Source: Brassica napus
Taxonomy: Eukaryota; Streptophyta; Magnoliopsida; Brassicales; Brassicaceae
Length of the DNA stretch: 64,000 bases
NCBI RefSeq assembly: GCF_020379485.1
Contig: NC_063452.1
Span: 8,907,065-8,971,064 of the forward strand
Direction: 5' to 3'
The notes under the pieces are model-generated. The model saw only the letters and a list, made by a program, of their open reading frames with translations, was not told where the DNA came from and searched no databases. A program made the position numbers and the translations under genes. How positions within the stretch are numbered: position 1 is the first letter of the stretch; each line of letters begins with the position of its first letter. Below are positions 1 to 10,846 of this stretch, piece after piece.

Positions 1-1429
1 GTCCACTAACAAACAAGAGATGTGGACATGTAGCAGACAATGCCACGTTGTTTCTCTATCATACAGTGTCCGCACATTGGTCGCAATAGTGATAAAACCT
101 TATTCTTTTAATTAATTAGAATATCTGCAAGTTTAACGATTACTATAGTTGATGCAATTAGTGACTTATGGTAAAATAACCGCCAGAGGTAAAGTTTTTT
201 TTTTTTTTTTTTTTTTTTTTGAACTGAAAAAGAATGGTATCTTTGTCACAACATGGTCAAGTAGCATTTTCCACGTATGTCTGAGTTCCAACGTGACGAC
301 TTTGCTTACGTAATATTAGTATGGTTATAGAAGATAAGCTTGTTAGGATTTTGTCTCACATAGGTAAAGTTCGTATGATTAAGTTCTTATGATCAGTGTT
401 GGCCAAATATTGCATCCATAATGTTCTTTTATGAACTAAAATAAAAGCACGTCGTTTCTGAGATCTAGAATGTTATAAAGATAACAATAAAGTAAATAAG
501 TCTTTGTGAACTGGTTCTTTAAAGAGAAATTTTCACCGCAGCAAGAACTTAATAAATGCTTTTTTGAAGCAATGATGAAAAAAAAACAAATTTGCAACGT
601 TTTTTTTTTTGTCAAGAAAAATTTGCTACGTTTTTAGAAGTTTTTTTTTTTTTTTTTTTTGAGGAATTAAGAAGAAGAAAACACGAAAAGAGGAAAAATG
701 CGTTTTTACGTAAATATTGGTACTATCTTTCCCTCCTCATTTTGGTAAAGATATATATATATATTCTATTTTTCAAAAAAATAAACCAGCACATGCAAAA
801 TTCCTTTTTCATTTGTTTGGTGAAAAAGTAAAAACACAATTTGGAGTGAATAATATATAGAGTGGGATTGGTAGTTAATATATAAGAACTGGGAATAATA
901 ATAATAGAATAAATATGTGAAATTAAGTGAAAAGAAAATATATGATTGATATATTGAGAGTGCTTTAAAAAAAAAGATTTTGAGAGTAAAATTCAATAAG
1001 AATATAGGTGAAAGGGGATGAAAAGAAAAAAAAGTGGAATAAATGTTGTTATTTTGATGAATTCTATAGTACAAAAAATGTATCTGTTTTGTTTCGATAG
1101 TAACTAGAAAAATACGAAAGAGTAAAATTTTTATTTACTTTGTAAAATTTTAGTGGAACTTAGATTAACACAAGATTTGGAGTATCAATTCCAGTATATA
1201 TATATTTTTAAAAAGAGTTAGATCCGTTGAAAAATATTTTTTCTCTTCACATATCAAGAAGAAAACACAACTAATTTTACTCCATTAAAATAGTGACTAC
1301 CGGAAAAAATGATTAAAAATATTTCAACTTAATTAATTTAGGTCTTAAACGGTAACTGCAGTATTGACGAAAGTCGGACAGTATTTGTATATTTTGTCAC
1401 CAATCAACCAAAACTAGTAATGTGCTGTG
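1..1429. other. AT-rich intergenic sequence
   Basis: No gene is recognisable here. The stretch is very AT-rich, with long T runs near 197-220 and 641-660 and a short TA repeat near 752-764. The open frames that occur are low-complexity (phenylalanine- or tyrosine-rich) and have no codon structure. It ends where the left arm of the foldback element begins. Confidence 0.6.
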
Positions 1430-3628
1430 CGTTATTGATTTTATTATATAATGTTGAAAAGTAAAAACACACGTCAATTTTACAAAGGTAAAATGTAAAA
1501 GCGAACCAATTCGTATGTAACAGTAAAATCAATCACACATATTTCATATGTTTTGAACTTTTGTGTGCGGTTTTGTAGATTTTGTAACTATATTTATATT
1601 AAAATTTAAATATATTTTCATATTATGAAAGTAAGAAGTAATTTAAGTTTTTGTTTAGCAACATAGATAGCAGTTAAAAAAGTAGTGTTGTTTTGCCTTA
1701 AATTTTTTTTTTTTTTTCTAACTTACTACTATCCGTGTTTCCAAACAACATTATTTTTTTAACTGCTATCTATGTTGCCAAACAAAAACTTAAATTACTT
1801 CTTACTTTCATAAGATAGATTTAACTTTTAATATAAACTAGATGATAATCCGCGTCCTGCGCGGAGTGATTTTTTTTTAAATACGTTGTATTTATATATT
1901 ATAAATAGTATATTTTGCTATCAATAACTTTTTTTTACATTTGAATCTTGGGAGTGGGCACTCGGGTACCATTTGGTTCGGTTCGATTTGGCTCGGTTCA
2001 GTTTGTTCCGATCTTTGCGAGTTCGATTTAATTCGAATATTTGCGGGTTTGGTTTGAGTTTGGATTCAGATAACTCATTTAATTTTAAAAACAAAATAAA
2101 ATTTATATATACTTTAAATTTCTCAAAATCTAAAAATAAAAATAATATATAACATATAAATTTGAATAATGTATGCCAAAATACTTAAACTTAAAATAAA
2201 ATTTGGTTTACCTTTAATATTTGGATAAGAAATAAATAGATAGTTTAAGTAATTTTGGTATTTTGAGTATTGATGATGATTCGTATTGATTTTGGGTATG
2301 CAATCACTTTTAGGCCAAAATACATTCTTCTATGTACGTGGTCCCTTTAGTTAAGGAAAACAATGGACTGAACTAAAGAAAACCTTACCATTTCAGATTT
2401 TTAATCGACACTTCCAAATTATTTATTGTCGGTATTGTGACGAAGAGAAAGGGGGTAAGGGTTACGAAAGAAATTTTGTTGTGCAATCCATATTCTTGCT
2501 AGGTGATTTCAATAGCTTCAAAATAAATCTCTGTTGTATCGACCGAGATTTAGTAATTTATAGACGTTTTAAAAAATTCAAAATATAACATATAAGAAAA
2601 AATCTAATTTTTTTATTATATGATTAATGTGATTGTTTAATTTATTTTAAAAATATAAACTTTCAAATATGGGAGAATCTCGTAATAAATAAATTATATG
2701 AAGTTGTTATCGATTATTTGGTGTGCAAGTCAAGTTAGTATGAATAATATCTTGTTAAGATTCTTGTAGATAAGGATTATATTTTCGAAATTAGTAGTTA
2801 CAAATATTATTTAAATAAATAATACATATAATTCCTAACTTCTACTCTATTCTTTTTTTTTTAAAAAAAATTTATAAATAGATATCATATTTTGGCACTT
2901 TTGAAATTATATTATTGAAGTTTATATAATAACATATTGTGTTCATAATGGCATGTATCTCTAAGTCTAATACATAATCAATCAACTTAGAGCCAAGTAA
3001 CATATATACAAAATGAGGTGTAAAAAGAGTTATCATATATTCATATCTAATCTATTATAGAAGCAAAGAGGAACCAAACATATACATGTTCGGTGTCTGA
3101 TTATATGATGTTGATAAGAGAAAGTTATAAATCAACTTAGAGCAAAGTTTAATCTATAGTAAAAGAGGTCCAAGTGAGAGTTATTAAATTGCTAATATAA
3201 TTGTATATACAGTATACAATCGGTATAGTTTAATAGAATAGATAGAACATAATTCAATAGAACATAATTCATTTGGTTTGTTATAATATAGTAGATTGTT
3301 GGTTTAATTTAAGTTATCTGGTTTTAATTTTATTGTATAATTAATTGTAACTAACAGGATATGGTCCATAAATTATGTAACACACTAACAAACTTGAAAC
3401 AGTCCAAAACTTAAATGACAACTTCAATGGTAGATAAATTTAGGACTCTATTTTAATAGAGTAGATATAGTTACAAAATCTACAAAACCGCACACAAAAG
3501 TTCAAAACATATGAAATATGTGTGATTGATTTTACTATTACATACGAATTGGTTCGCTTTTACATTTTACCTTTGTAAAATTGACGTGTGTTTTTACTTT
3601 TCAACATTATATAATAAAATCAATAACG
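1430..3628. repeat. Foldback (long inverted repeat) element split by a Helitron
   Basis: The left arm (1430 to about 1690) is repeated in inverted orientation on the right as about 1744-1837 plus 3466-3628. The match is near perfect; for example the outer 160 bp differ by about one base. The right arm is interrupted exactly by the Helitron at 1838-3465. The inner part of the hairpin resembles the 5' end of the Helitron family seen at 63386-64000 (for example GGCAACATAGATAG). The loop, about 1695-1743, is T-rich. No coding capacity is seen. Outer boundaries are set where the arms stop matching (CGTTATTG / CAATAACG). Confidence 0.8.
1838..3465 (-). mobile_element. Non-autonomous Helitron, 1628 bp
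   Basis: On the minus strand the element starts TCTACTCTATTAAAATAG and ends in a GC-rich hairpin (CCGCGCAGGACGCGG) about ten bases before CTAG, followed by T. These are Helitron termini. It sits between A (1837) and T (3466) with no target duplication. Joining the flanks restores a 25 bp match to the opposite arm of the foldback, so the insertion boundary is proven internally. The interior holds GGTTCGG-rich sequence near 1960-2070. No Rep/helicase gene is present, so it would need enzymes from elsewhere. Confidence 0.88.
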
Positions 3629-4704
3629 ATTAAAAAATTAGAAATCCATTACATTATATTAAAAAGTAATAAGTTTATGTTACTTGATATAATATATGTG
3701 ATTATTTATATGCTTATGATATTAAAAAAATTAGAAGTCCATTACATTATATTAAAAAAATAATGAGTTTATGTTACTTGATATACATATTCAAATCAAA
3801 ATAATAATTTAAAATTGATGTATATCAAAAATTCATTCAAAAATATACATATATTCAAAATTTGATTTTTACTAACATTTTTTCCAATAACCATTATAAA
3901 AATATTTTCAATATATATAAGAAAAATGAAATACAAAGCCCAATTTCAAACACCAACTTAAATTATGGTTTGTATATTTCACATTGAAATTTAAAAATAT
4001 AATATATGTGATTATTTATATGATTGTACGTGTAAAATATTATTAATTATAAGAAAATTTATTTGATGGTACGTATAAAATACGATTAGTTATATGATAA
4101 CACATATTTTTTAACCTATGATGATAAATATATGATATATAATAGTGCTTAGGGGTGGGCGTTAGGGTTCTTTTTCGGGTCTGTTTGGGATTTCGTGTTC
4201 GGTTCAGATCTTTGAGGATTCGGTTCGGATTTGGATAACCAATTTAAATTGGTTTGGTTTAAATATTTGGATAGAGAATTAATAATTATTTAAGCATTTT
4301 TGGAGTTTTGAGTATACTTTAACTATTTTAGATATTTACGTTTGATTATTTGTATATATTTTCAAGTATTTAAACGAACTTAAAAGTATAATATATATTA
4401 TGGATGTTTTTATATATATTAAATCTAAAAATAATTAATATATATAAGTACATAAATCTATTTTGGATACCCAAAATACTTCGGTTCGGATCGGATTAGG
4501 TTTCAGATCTTCAAATACCAAAATTTTGAATAATTCGGATATTTAATTAATTTTGGTTCGGATTTGGTATTACTTATTCGGATTGGGATCGGTTCGATTC
4601 TTCGAATTCGAGTTTTTTTTCCAACTCTAAATAGTGACATAAAAACAAATAGCATCATATTTTTTGAAAAATATATTCGCGCGGACGCGCGAATCAAAAT
4701 ATAG
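3629..4704 (+). mobile_element. Helitron copy, 5'-truncated
   Basis: This stretch matches 63515-64000 almost base for base in the same orientation (for example ACAAAGCC, TTCAAACACCAACTTAAAT and TGATGGTACGTATAAAATAC), so both are copies of one family. The first ~125 bp present in the other copy are missing here. The 3' end shows a GC hairpin (CGCGCGGACGCGCG, 4678-4691) followed by ATAGT, a mutated form of the usual CTAGT. It carries a nested hAT-like insertion at 4149-4629. No protein is encoded. Confidence 0.75.
4149..4629. mobile_element. hAT-like element nested in the Helitron
   Basis: The element begins TTAGGGGTGGGCGTT and ends CAACTCTA. It is flanked by AATAGTGC (4141-4148) and AATAGTGA (4630-4637), a 7/8 match consistent with the 8 bp target duplication of hAT elements. 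The interior is rich in GGTTCGG/GGATTCGG, the hallmark of a family also found at 18843, 38749, 43982 and 54675. It has no transposase gene. The related Helitron copy at 63386 carries the start of the same insertion. Confidence 0.65.
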
Positions 4705-5041
4705 TACTTTATTATTTGATATGCTTTAGTTACTTAAAATGTTAAATAATATTTATTTGATGTTTTTATCCAAAAAATATATATACTTAATATTTGTCTA
4801 ACAAAACCGAAATTTTTTTTTATCAATTAAACTTTATTTTACATCGTTTATTCTAATAAACTGTATTTGTTTTATATAACACATGAACCGCAAATACACC
4901 CTATGACAACATTTTTTACATCGTTTTTATTATTAAAATCGTGATTACCATTCAGATCCTTAATGTAAATTGAAAGGAGAGTAATTATGTTTTTCTTTAA
5001 AACATATATCGCCATTTGTGACATACACTCCGAACCAATAT
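4705..5041. other. Intergenic, nothing recognised
   Basis: AT-rich sequence between the Helitron 3' end and the hAT MITE. I see no coding, RNA or repeat structure in it. Confidence 0.5.
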
Positions 5042-5048
5042 ATACATT

Positions 5049-5236
5049 CAGTGGCGGAGCCAGCTCCACCTCTCACTAGGGTCAATTGCATAATTTTCTT
5101 ATGTGACATGGGTCAAATACTTAAATCTGCAACATTTTCAGTTTTTTTTTCTCAAAATGCAAAGAAATTTTTTCTTTTGATAAAATTCCATGTGGGTCAT
5201 ATGACCACCCTCACATTAAAGCAGCTCCGCCACTAG
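5049..5236. mobile_element. hAT MITE, 188 bp
   Basis: Terminal inverted repeats CAGTGGCGGAGC and GCTCCGCCACTAG bound the element. ATACATT occurs directly outside both ends (5042-5048 and 5237-5243), a 7 bp duplication close to the 8 bp of hAT elements. The AGTGGCGGAGCC terminus is a familiar plant hAT end. There is no coding capacity. Confidence 0.8.
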
Positions 5237-5388
5237 ATACATTGTTTTATGGTTTCGTATTTGAGAATGAAGCTCCTAGGGGTCATAAAACTTTGCTACA
5301 CTGAGTCACAGAAAAAACTTGGAAGTGACGAATCTCTATAAGTGAGAAGCCAAATATTTTAAAATCAACCAAGTACGAGTGGTTTAGT

Positions 5389-5612
5389 CAGGGCCGTGCC
5401 TGACATTTGGCAGGCTAGAAGCGAGAAATTTTTTTTTGACCCAAAACTGTACTACCCATCACTTGAACCTAGGGCGCCCATCGAGGGAAACCCATAAATA
5501 GCTTCTTTAACCATCTCTGCTACCTAATCTTAATGAAAATTGGCCCCAAAAATTAGTTTATACTGTTGGGTCCTCAAGCAAATGTTTGATGTCGTATCCA
5601 AGCCCGGCTCTG
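5389..5612. mobile_element. hAT-like MITE, 224 bp
   Basis: Imperfect terminal inverted repeats CAGGGCCGTGC and GCCCGGCTCTG. The flanks GGTTTAGT and GGCTAGTA are only partly alike, so the target duplication has decayed or the ends are off by a few bases. No genes. Confidence 0.55.
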
Positions 5613-6793
5613 GGCTAGTAGAATTTTTTTAGGGTTTGATGTGTATCTACATTAGTCCTAGGTTTGATTTCATCTGAGAACTAAATTATCATTATTTGGC
5701 CAGTTTGGAATTTTGGGATTTGGTCCAAATGGTAACATGGTGGATCGTAATGATGATCGGTTCACTTTCAGATATTAGTCAGAAGGTATTTTAACTCGGA
5801 TCCGACATTGTGGTAGCCAGTCCGCTCTGTAGCACTAAATGCATTCTTCTCGAGACCGACCGGATTAGCCGATAAAGTTTATGATTTATCAAAAATAATA
5901 ATTTAAAATCGTGACGAAAAAGATATCGAATATTGAGTTAACAACAAAATATTTTTAGTCAATGCTGATTTCTCCAAAATGGAACCAAAAGGATTAGTGG
6001 ATCTTGACGGAGAAACAAAAGAAGATTGTATTGCTGGATAATAATAATATATGATTAATATAGTATTAAATGATTATAATCAGTTGAATTGTCATTCTAG
6101 ATACATGTAACTATATAAATGCTCATGTGGGACATGTCCCATCCCATATGCTCTTCTTAGCGGCCACACGTTGGGGAAATCTAAACAATTTTGTTTTGAA
6201 AATATACAAAAGAAATAATATTCAATTTGACAAAAAATACTAATATTCAAAAGCTTGAGAGGGAAGAAGAAAATAGTATTATTGCGTAGTATCATTTTGC
6301 AATGAAATTTAAACTGGATTAAGGTGGTTCATAAAGTAATAACTAAAATCATAAATTGATTAAACAGTTGAGGGTTTACGAGAAGATGAAAAGACATTTC
6401 CGGATAATCTATGTTTGAATACAAAACTGGAGAATCTAGATTTTTAATATAATATCACAACATTCGCATTTAAAGCAGAATGTCATATGCTTTTTTTTGT
6501 AACACGATTTATATTATAAAGAGATCCAAAGGTTTGATGTCAAAAAAAAAAAAAAAGAGATCCAAAGGTTAAGAGGTTACAACCGATGTTCAACGGTAAA
6601 ACGACTATAACCAAAATATTCGACGGTACGGTGAACAAAAGAAAATAATAAATCCTAAAATATAGATGTTAACATGAGAAGTTTGCTCAAAGCAAAGAAA
6701 CCCAAAGATTGTCCTCATTTGTATTGTTGCAGCGGAAGCTCTAAAGAGCTTGTCATAGTCGAAAATGACGCTGATATATCCAAACGATGAGGT
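5613..6793. other. Intergenic, nothing recognised
   Basis: Unique-looking AT-rich sequence with an A run near 6542-6556. Open frames are short and featureless. The right end runs into the decayed gene region on the minus strand. Confidence 0.5.
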
Positions 6794-7812
6794 TTAGAAG
6801 AGGGCATAATTGTCCGAAGAGGATCTTGATTTGGCTAAACAGTTCAATAGACGAGTAAGATCAGCTCTAACATCGATGAGGATTTCCGGAGAGACTAGGT
6901 GAATCTCTAAAGCAACAAGAAGCAAACTGTTTGGTGAGGATGGTGAGGCGGTTGAGGCTAATACAACAACATATGATGAAAGTTCCATTAAATTTTCTTG
7001 GTCACAGAGAGTTGAGTCAAGAACTCTGGTTCTAGAGAACTCGTCGGCCATGACATAAAATTACACTTCCCCAAAGACAAAGATACTTGTCGTGACAGTT
7101 CAAAACTCAATAAACATGAAATGCATCAATGGAGAAGGTGATATCACAAGGAACACCCCATTAGCGGGACGGTAAGGTGAACCAGAGATACGCAAATGGA
7201 AAAGTACTAGATGAATTTTGAGGTATAGTACCTTCTTGTCCTTGAGAAGCATAAGCTGGCAAGACACACCAATAACAGAAATCGATGCCATCCTACAGTC
7301 TCTGAAGTAATGCAGTTAATGGGTAATGTTGGTGTTGTATAGAGATGGCGGCGTTGGATTATTGACCACAGAAGGAGGATGTTGACGGTGAAAAATCTGT
7401 AGTGGTCGTTTAGAAGGGATGCGCCACTAACGAGGAGATGTATGTTGCCAAAGTAGAGGAGCCAGTGAGCAGAGGAGAAGGAAACAACTTCCTGGGAGTC
7501 CTCGATAACCAGATCTTGAGGAGCATAACAAAGAATGTACATGGGTAAGAGTTGAACATCGACAAAACAAGTCAGTCATGATACTTTGACAATTAGAAGT
7601 CAGTCCTCAAGACTTTGATTTGTTGTGTACTGGAAAGAGACTAGCTTGGCATCAATACTTTCTTCAACCCAATAACTCACTTCTACATCCATATCTTGTA
7701 CATCTATAGACAAAGCCCTTGAGACTAGGTTTAGAGATGAAGTTTGGTGTTCAAACTGAGTGTTCTTTGTCGATAGTGTTTGGAGATGAAGATCAAAGAC
7801 ATCATAACTCAC
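6794..7812 (-). pseudogene. Unrecognised decayed gene, minus strand
   Basis: Base composition here is clearly less AT-rich than the flanks, and several minus-strand frames succeed each other with protein-like composition: about 7812-7600, 7542-7207, 7291-7100 and 7051-6794. Consecutive pieces lie in different frames and overlap, as expected of an old coding region with indels or of exons read across introns. I do not recognise the family from any of the pieces. The copia element lies only ~290 bp to its right, so the insertion may have cut it off from upstream sequence. It could also be exons of a live gene that I cannot assemble. Confidence 0.35.
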
Positions 7813-8105
7813 AATGCATTTACATATTTCGCAGAAAGGTTCATATTTTTTCTTGTCAAGCGGAAATAAAATATGATTCGAATAATTAAACTAGCAAAAA
7901 TGAATTAACATAGACGCTAATCACCATGTGTAAGCTTATCCATCATTTTGTTATGCACCATTGGTATATGTTGGATCGTAAAACTGAAAAAAAAACTACT
8001 TAGATTGTTCAAATTCATCTACATGTGCAGTGAAAACTGGTCAGTTGCAAATACTACTTATAAAATATGAAAAGACTCTAACAAACTATACAAAGTCGAC
8101 CAAGC

Positions 8106-8366
8106 TATTGAATCAAACTCTTATCTCAAACTCAAAATCTTATTGATAATCACACAATGCTTTAGAAAATATCTCAAAAACTAAAGCCTCACATACTCTT
8201 AGGTTTTGCTACATATTAGCACCCTTTATATATATCTCTCAATTTCCTAAACTCATTAGGAAAATATATATTTAATGGAAAGCTCCCAAATAAACTAACT
8301 TCCTTTTCCTAAGCTCATTATGAAAGGATTGCTTGACTCTCAAGCTAATTCAATTTTGAATCAACA
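8106..8366 (-). repeat. 3' LTR of the copia element, 261 bp
   Basis: Matches the other LTR (12518-12809) along its whole length with scattered substitutions. It lacks a ~31 bp internal duplication found in the other LTR. A purine-rich tract on the minus strand (GAAGGGGAGAA, complement of 8367-8377) lies directly inside it and would prime plus-strand DNA synthesis. Confidence 0.93.
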
Positions 8367-9193
8367 TTCTCCCCTTCAAACTTGAAAACCTCTTTTGACA
8401 CATCTTGAATCCCAATCGACTCTCTCATCTCTTTAAACTTTATTCTTCCCAGTGCTTTAGTAAGTATATCCGCCTTTTGCTTAACTCCAGCAACATGTTC
8501 CACGCTTACAAAACCCTTTTCGACACATTCACGTATAAAGTGAAGCCGTGTGTGAATGTGTTTACTACGGCCATGAAACACTGGATTCTTGGACAACGCT
8601 ATTGCTGATTTGTTATCGATGCGCAGCACCACCTTATCACTCAACTGTCCATACACTTCACCGAGCAAATCCTTCAACCATATCGCTTGCTTGGAGGCTT
8701 ACGTTGCAGTCATAAACTCGGCTTCACACGAGGATAAGGCAACGATTTCTTGCTTTTGAGAGCACCATGTGATAGGATTCCCGCCAAGGTAGAATATATG
8801 TCCCATGGTGCTCTTGCCGTCATCCGGATCAACGTTGTAACTGCTATCACTATATCCGATCAAACCTTCTCGCCCTTCAGCTATGAACTTGAGACCGCAT
8901 GATAAAGTTCCTTTTAGATAACGTAGCACTTGTTTTAACGCCGCTTTATGAGATTCCTTTGGGTTGTGCATGTACCTACTTAGTATGCCAACACTACATG
9001 CAAGATCAGGCCTTGTGTGAATCAGATAACGTAAGCAGCCAATGTTTCTCCGATAATCCACTTCATCAACGCTAACTTCTTCTTCTGCCTTGCATAGCTT
9101 TACACCAGTGTCCATAGGTATGTGTACCGCATTACAATCCTTAAGACCGGCTTCCTCGACGATCCTAGCGGCATACTTCTCTTGAATTAGCAC
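8345..9193 (-). pseudogene. copia RNase H domain, broken
   Basis: Reading leftward, 9193-8699 encodes the end of the reverse-transcriptase connection and the RNase H core (RYLKGT, then SDSSY, then SSCEAEF). An in-frame TAA ends that piece, and 8677-8345 carries the C-terminal part (RIDNKSAIALSKNP, then KHIHTRLHFIRE, then ADILTKAL). These are the standard Ty1/copia RNase H motifs. The protein would degrade the RNA strand of the replication hybrid, but the stop inside the domain makes this copy inactive. Confidence 0.9.
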
Positions 9194-9199
9194 TATGCA

Positions 9200-10159
9200 T
9201 CCTTCTCTTTGTGTGACTTTTATCCCAAGTTAATAACATAGCTTTCCAAGATCGGACATATCAAACCTTGCCGCCATATCTTGTTTAAAACTCACTATCA
9301 TCTCCACATTCGAACCGGTCACGAGTAAGTCATCCACGTAAACAGCCACGATCAAGAGGCATCCTTGTTCTTCCTTTCGATACTACAATGGTTCTTTAAG
9401 GCATCGTTTGAACCTTAACTCGTGAAGTATGGCGTTGAGCTTCTCGTTCCATGCCCTTGGGGCTTGTCGTAGGCCGTAGAGCGCCTTATGTAGCTTGTAG
9501 ACTTTGGTTTCTCTTCCTTTCATCACAAATCCCTCAGGCTGTGATAAGTAGACCTCTTCTTTAAGATCGCCATGCAAGAAAGCTGTTTTGACGTCTAGAT
9601 GATGCAACTCCCATCCTCGAGAAGCCGCTATCCCAATGATCAGATGCACGGTCTCTATCCGAGCAACTGGAGCGAAAACTTCATCAAAATCAATCCCATG
9701 ACTCTGTATGTAACCTTTGGCAACAAGTCTTGCTTTGTACTTGTTAATGCTTCCATCGAAGTTTCGCTTCACTTTGAAGATCCACTTCAATCCAATCGCT
9801 TTGCAGTTGTGTGGAAGATCAACTAAGGTCGACGTCTCGTTCTTTACTATGGATCTTATCTCGTCTTCGCAAGCATCTCTCCATACCTTAAGCTCCTTTG
9901 CCTCCTCGTAGTTCCAAGGTTCTTCATTCACCAACATCAGAAGGTGCTCATACTCAAGTTCACACAACGTCTCGTACATCTCATCTTCTTCTACTAATAG
10001 CTCATAGTCTTCGAGGTAGCTTGGCATCTTGGTCACGCGTGAAGAACGTCTCAGTTCTATCACCTCTTCTTCGTGCTTCTCATGATCGAGAGTCGTATCA
10101 CTTTCTTCAATCTTGACATCAATTCCCGTCTTATCTCCCGAGGTCTCTTGATCGCTCAT
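9200..10159 (-). pseudogene. copia reverse transcriptase, broken
   Basis: 10159-9383 encodes the N-terminal reverse-transcriptase region ([38 protein letters not shown]). A TAG follows just before the catalytic block, which is still readable downstream as YVDDLLVTG near 9320-9345. A further TAA falls at the position of the usual YYLGI motif. The first frame overlaps the end of the integrase frame by a few bases, which reflects a frameshift in an originally continuous pol rather than a real start codon. Confidence 0.9.
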
Positions 10160-10846
10160 ACTTTTGAAACCAAAGACATGTCAGACTCATCTTTGCCATT
10201 CTCAGACGTTTCTAGCCACCTTCCCTTTTGTGTCTCATCGAACACTACGTCTTTACTAACCACAATACTTTTAGTCATCAGATTAACCAAACGATAAGCC
10301 TTTGTTCCGGGCTCAGTTCCAAGGTGGACCAGAGCTCTAGATCGATCATCTAGCTTCCTCAAGTGTGCCGAGTCAATCTTTACATAGCCAACACATCCGA
10401 ACACCCTTATGTGTTCAACGTTTGGTTTCTTTCCCTTGAAGCTCTCGTATGGTGTTTGCAGTACCAGGGTCCTTGTTGCTAACCTGTTGATGAGATAGGT
10501 TGCATGTCTCACTGCTTCTCCCCACATGAAGTTCAGAACATCCATATGTTTTAGAATACTCCGTGTCATCTCCATCAACGTTCTGTTTCTTCTTTCCACA
10601 ACACCGTTTTGTTGTGGTGAATATGGTGCCGTTAAGTGTCGTTTTATTCCTGAGGTCTCGCAATAGAGGTTGAATTCTGTCGAGGTGAACTCTCCCTCCT
10701 CTATCTGTACGCAGTGTTTTGATCTTTGTTCCCTTCTCTTGCTCAACCAGAGCTTTAAATTTTTTAAATTTTGCAAAAGCTTCACTCTTTTGTTTCATTA
10801 GAATAGTCCACATATATCTTGAATAATCGTTGATCAAGACAAACAT
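10156..10846 (-). pseudogene. copia integrase core, frameshifted
   Basis: The frame opening at 10846 gives the first part of the rve integrase core (DDYSRY-type motif, here NDYSRYMW, and TLRTDRGG). A one-base shift then moves the rest to the frame running to 10156 (GEFTSTEF, TAPYSPQQNGVVERRN, GYVKIDSAHLRKLD). An in-frame TAG separates it from the gag-protease frame to the right. The family needs the D,D,E triad in one chain, and here the residues are split between frames. Confidence 0.88.

Noticed and set aside
592..1074. Phe/Lys-rich and Tyr/Phe-rich frames
   Set aside because: Products of poly-T and AT-rich sequence, without coding character.
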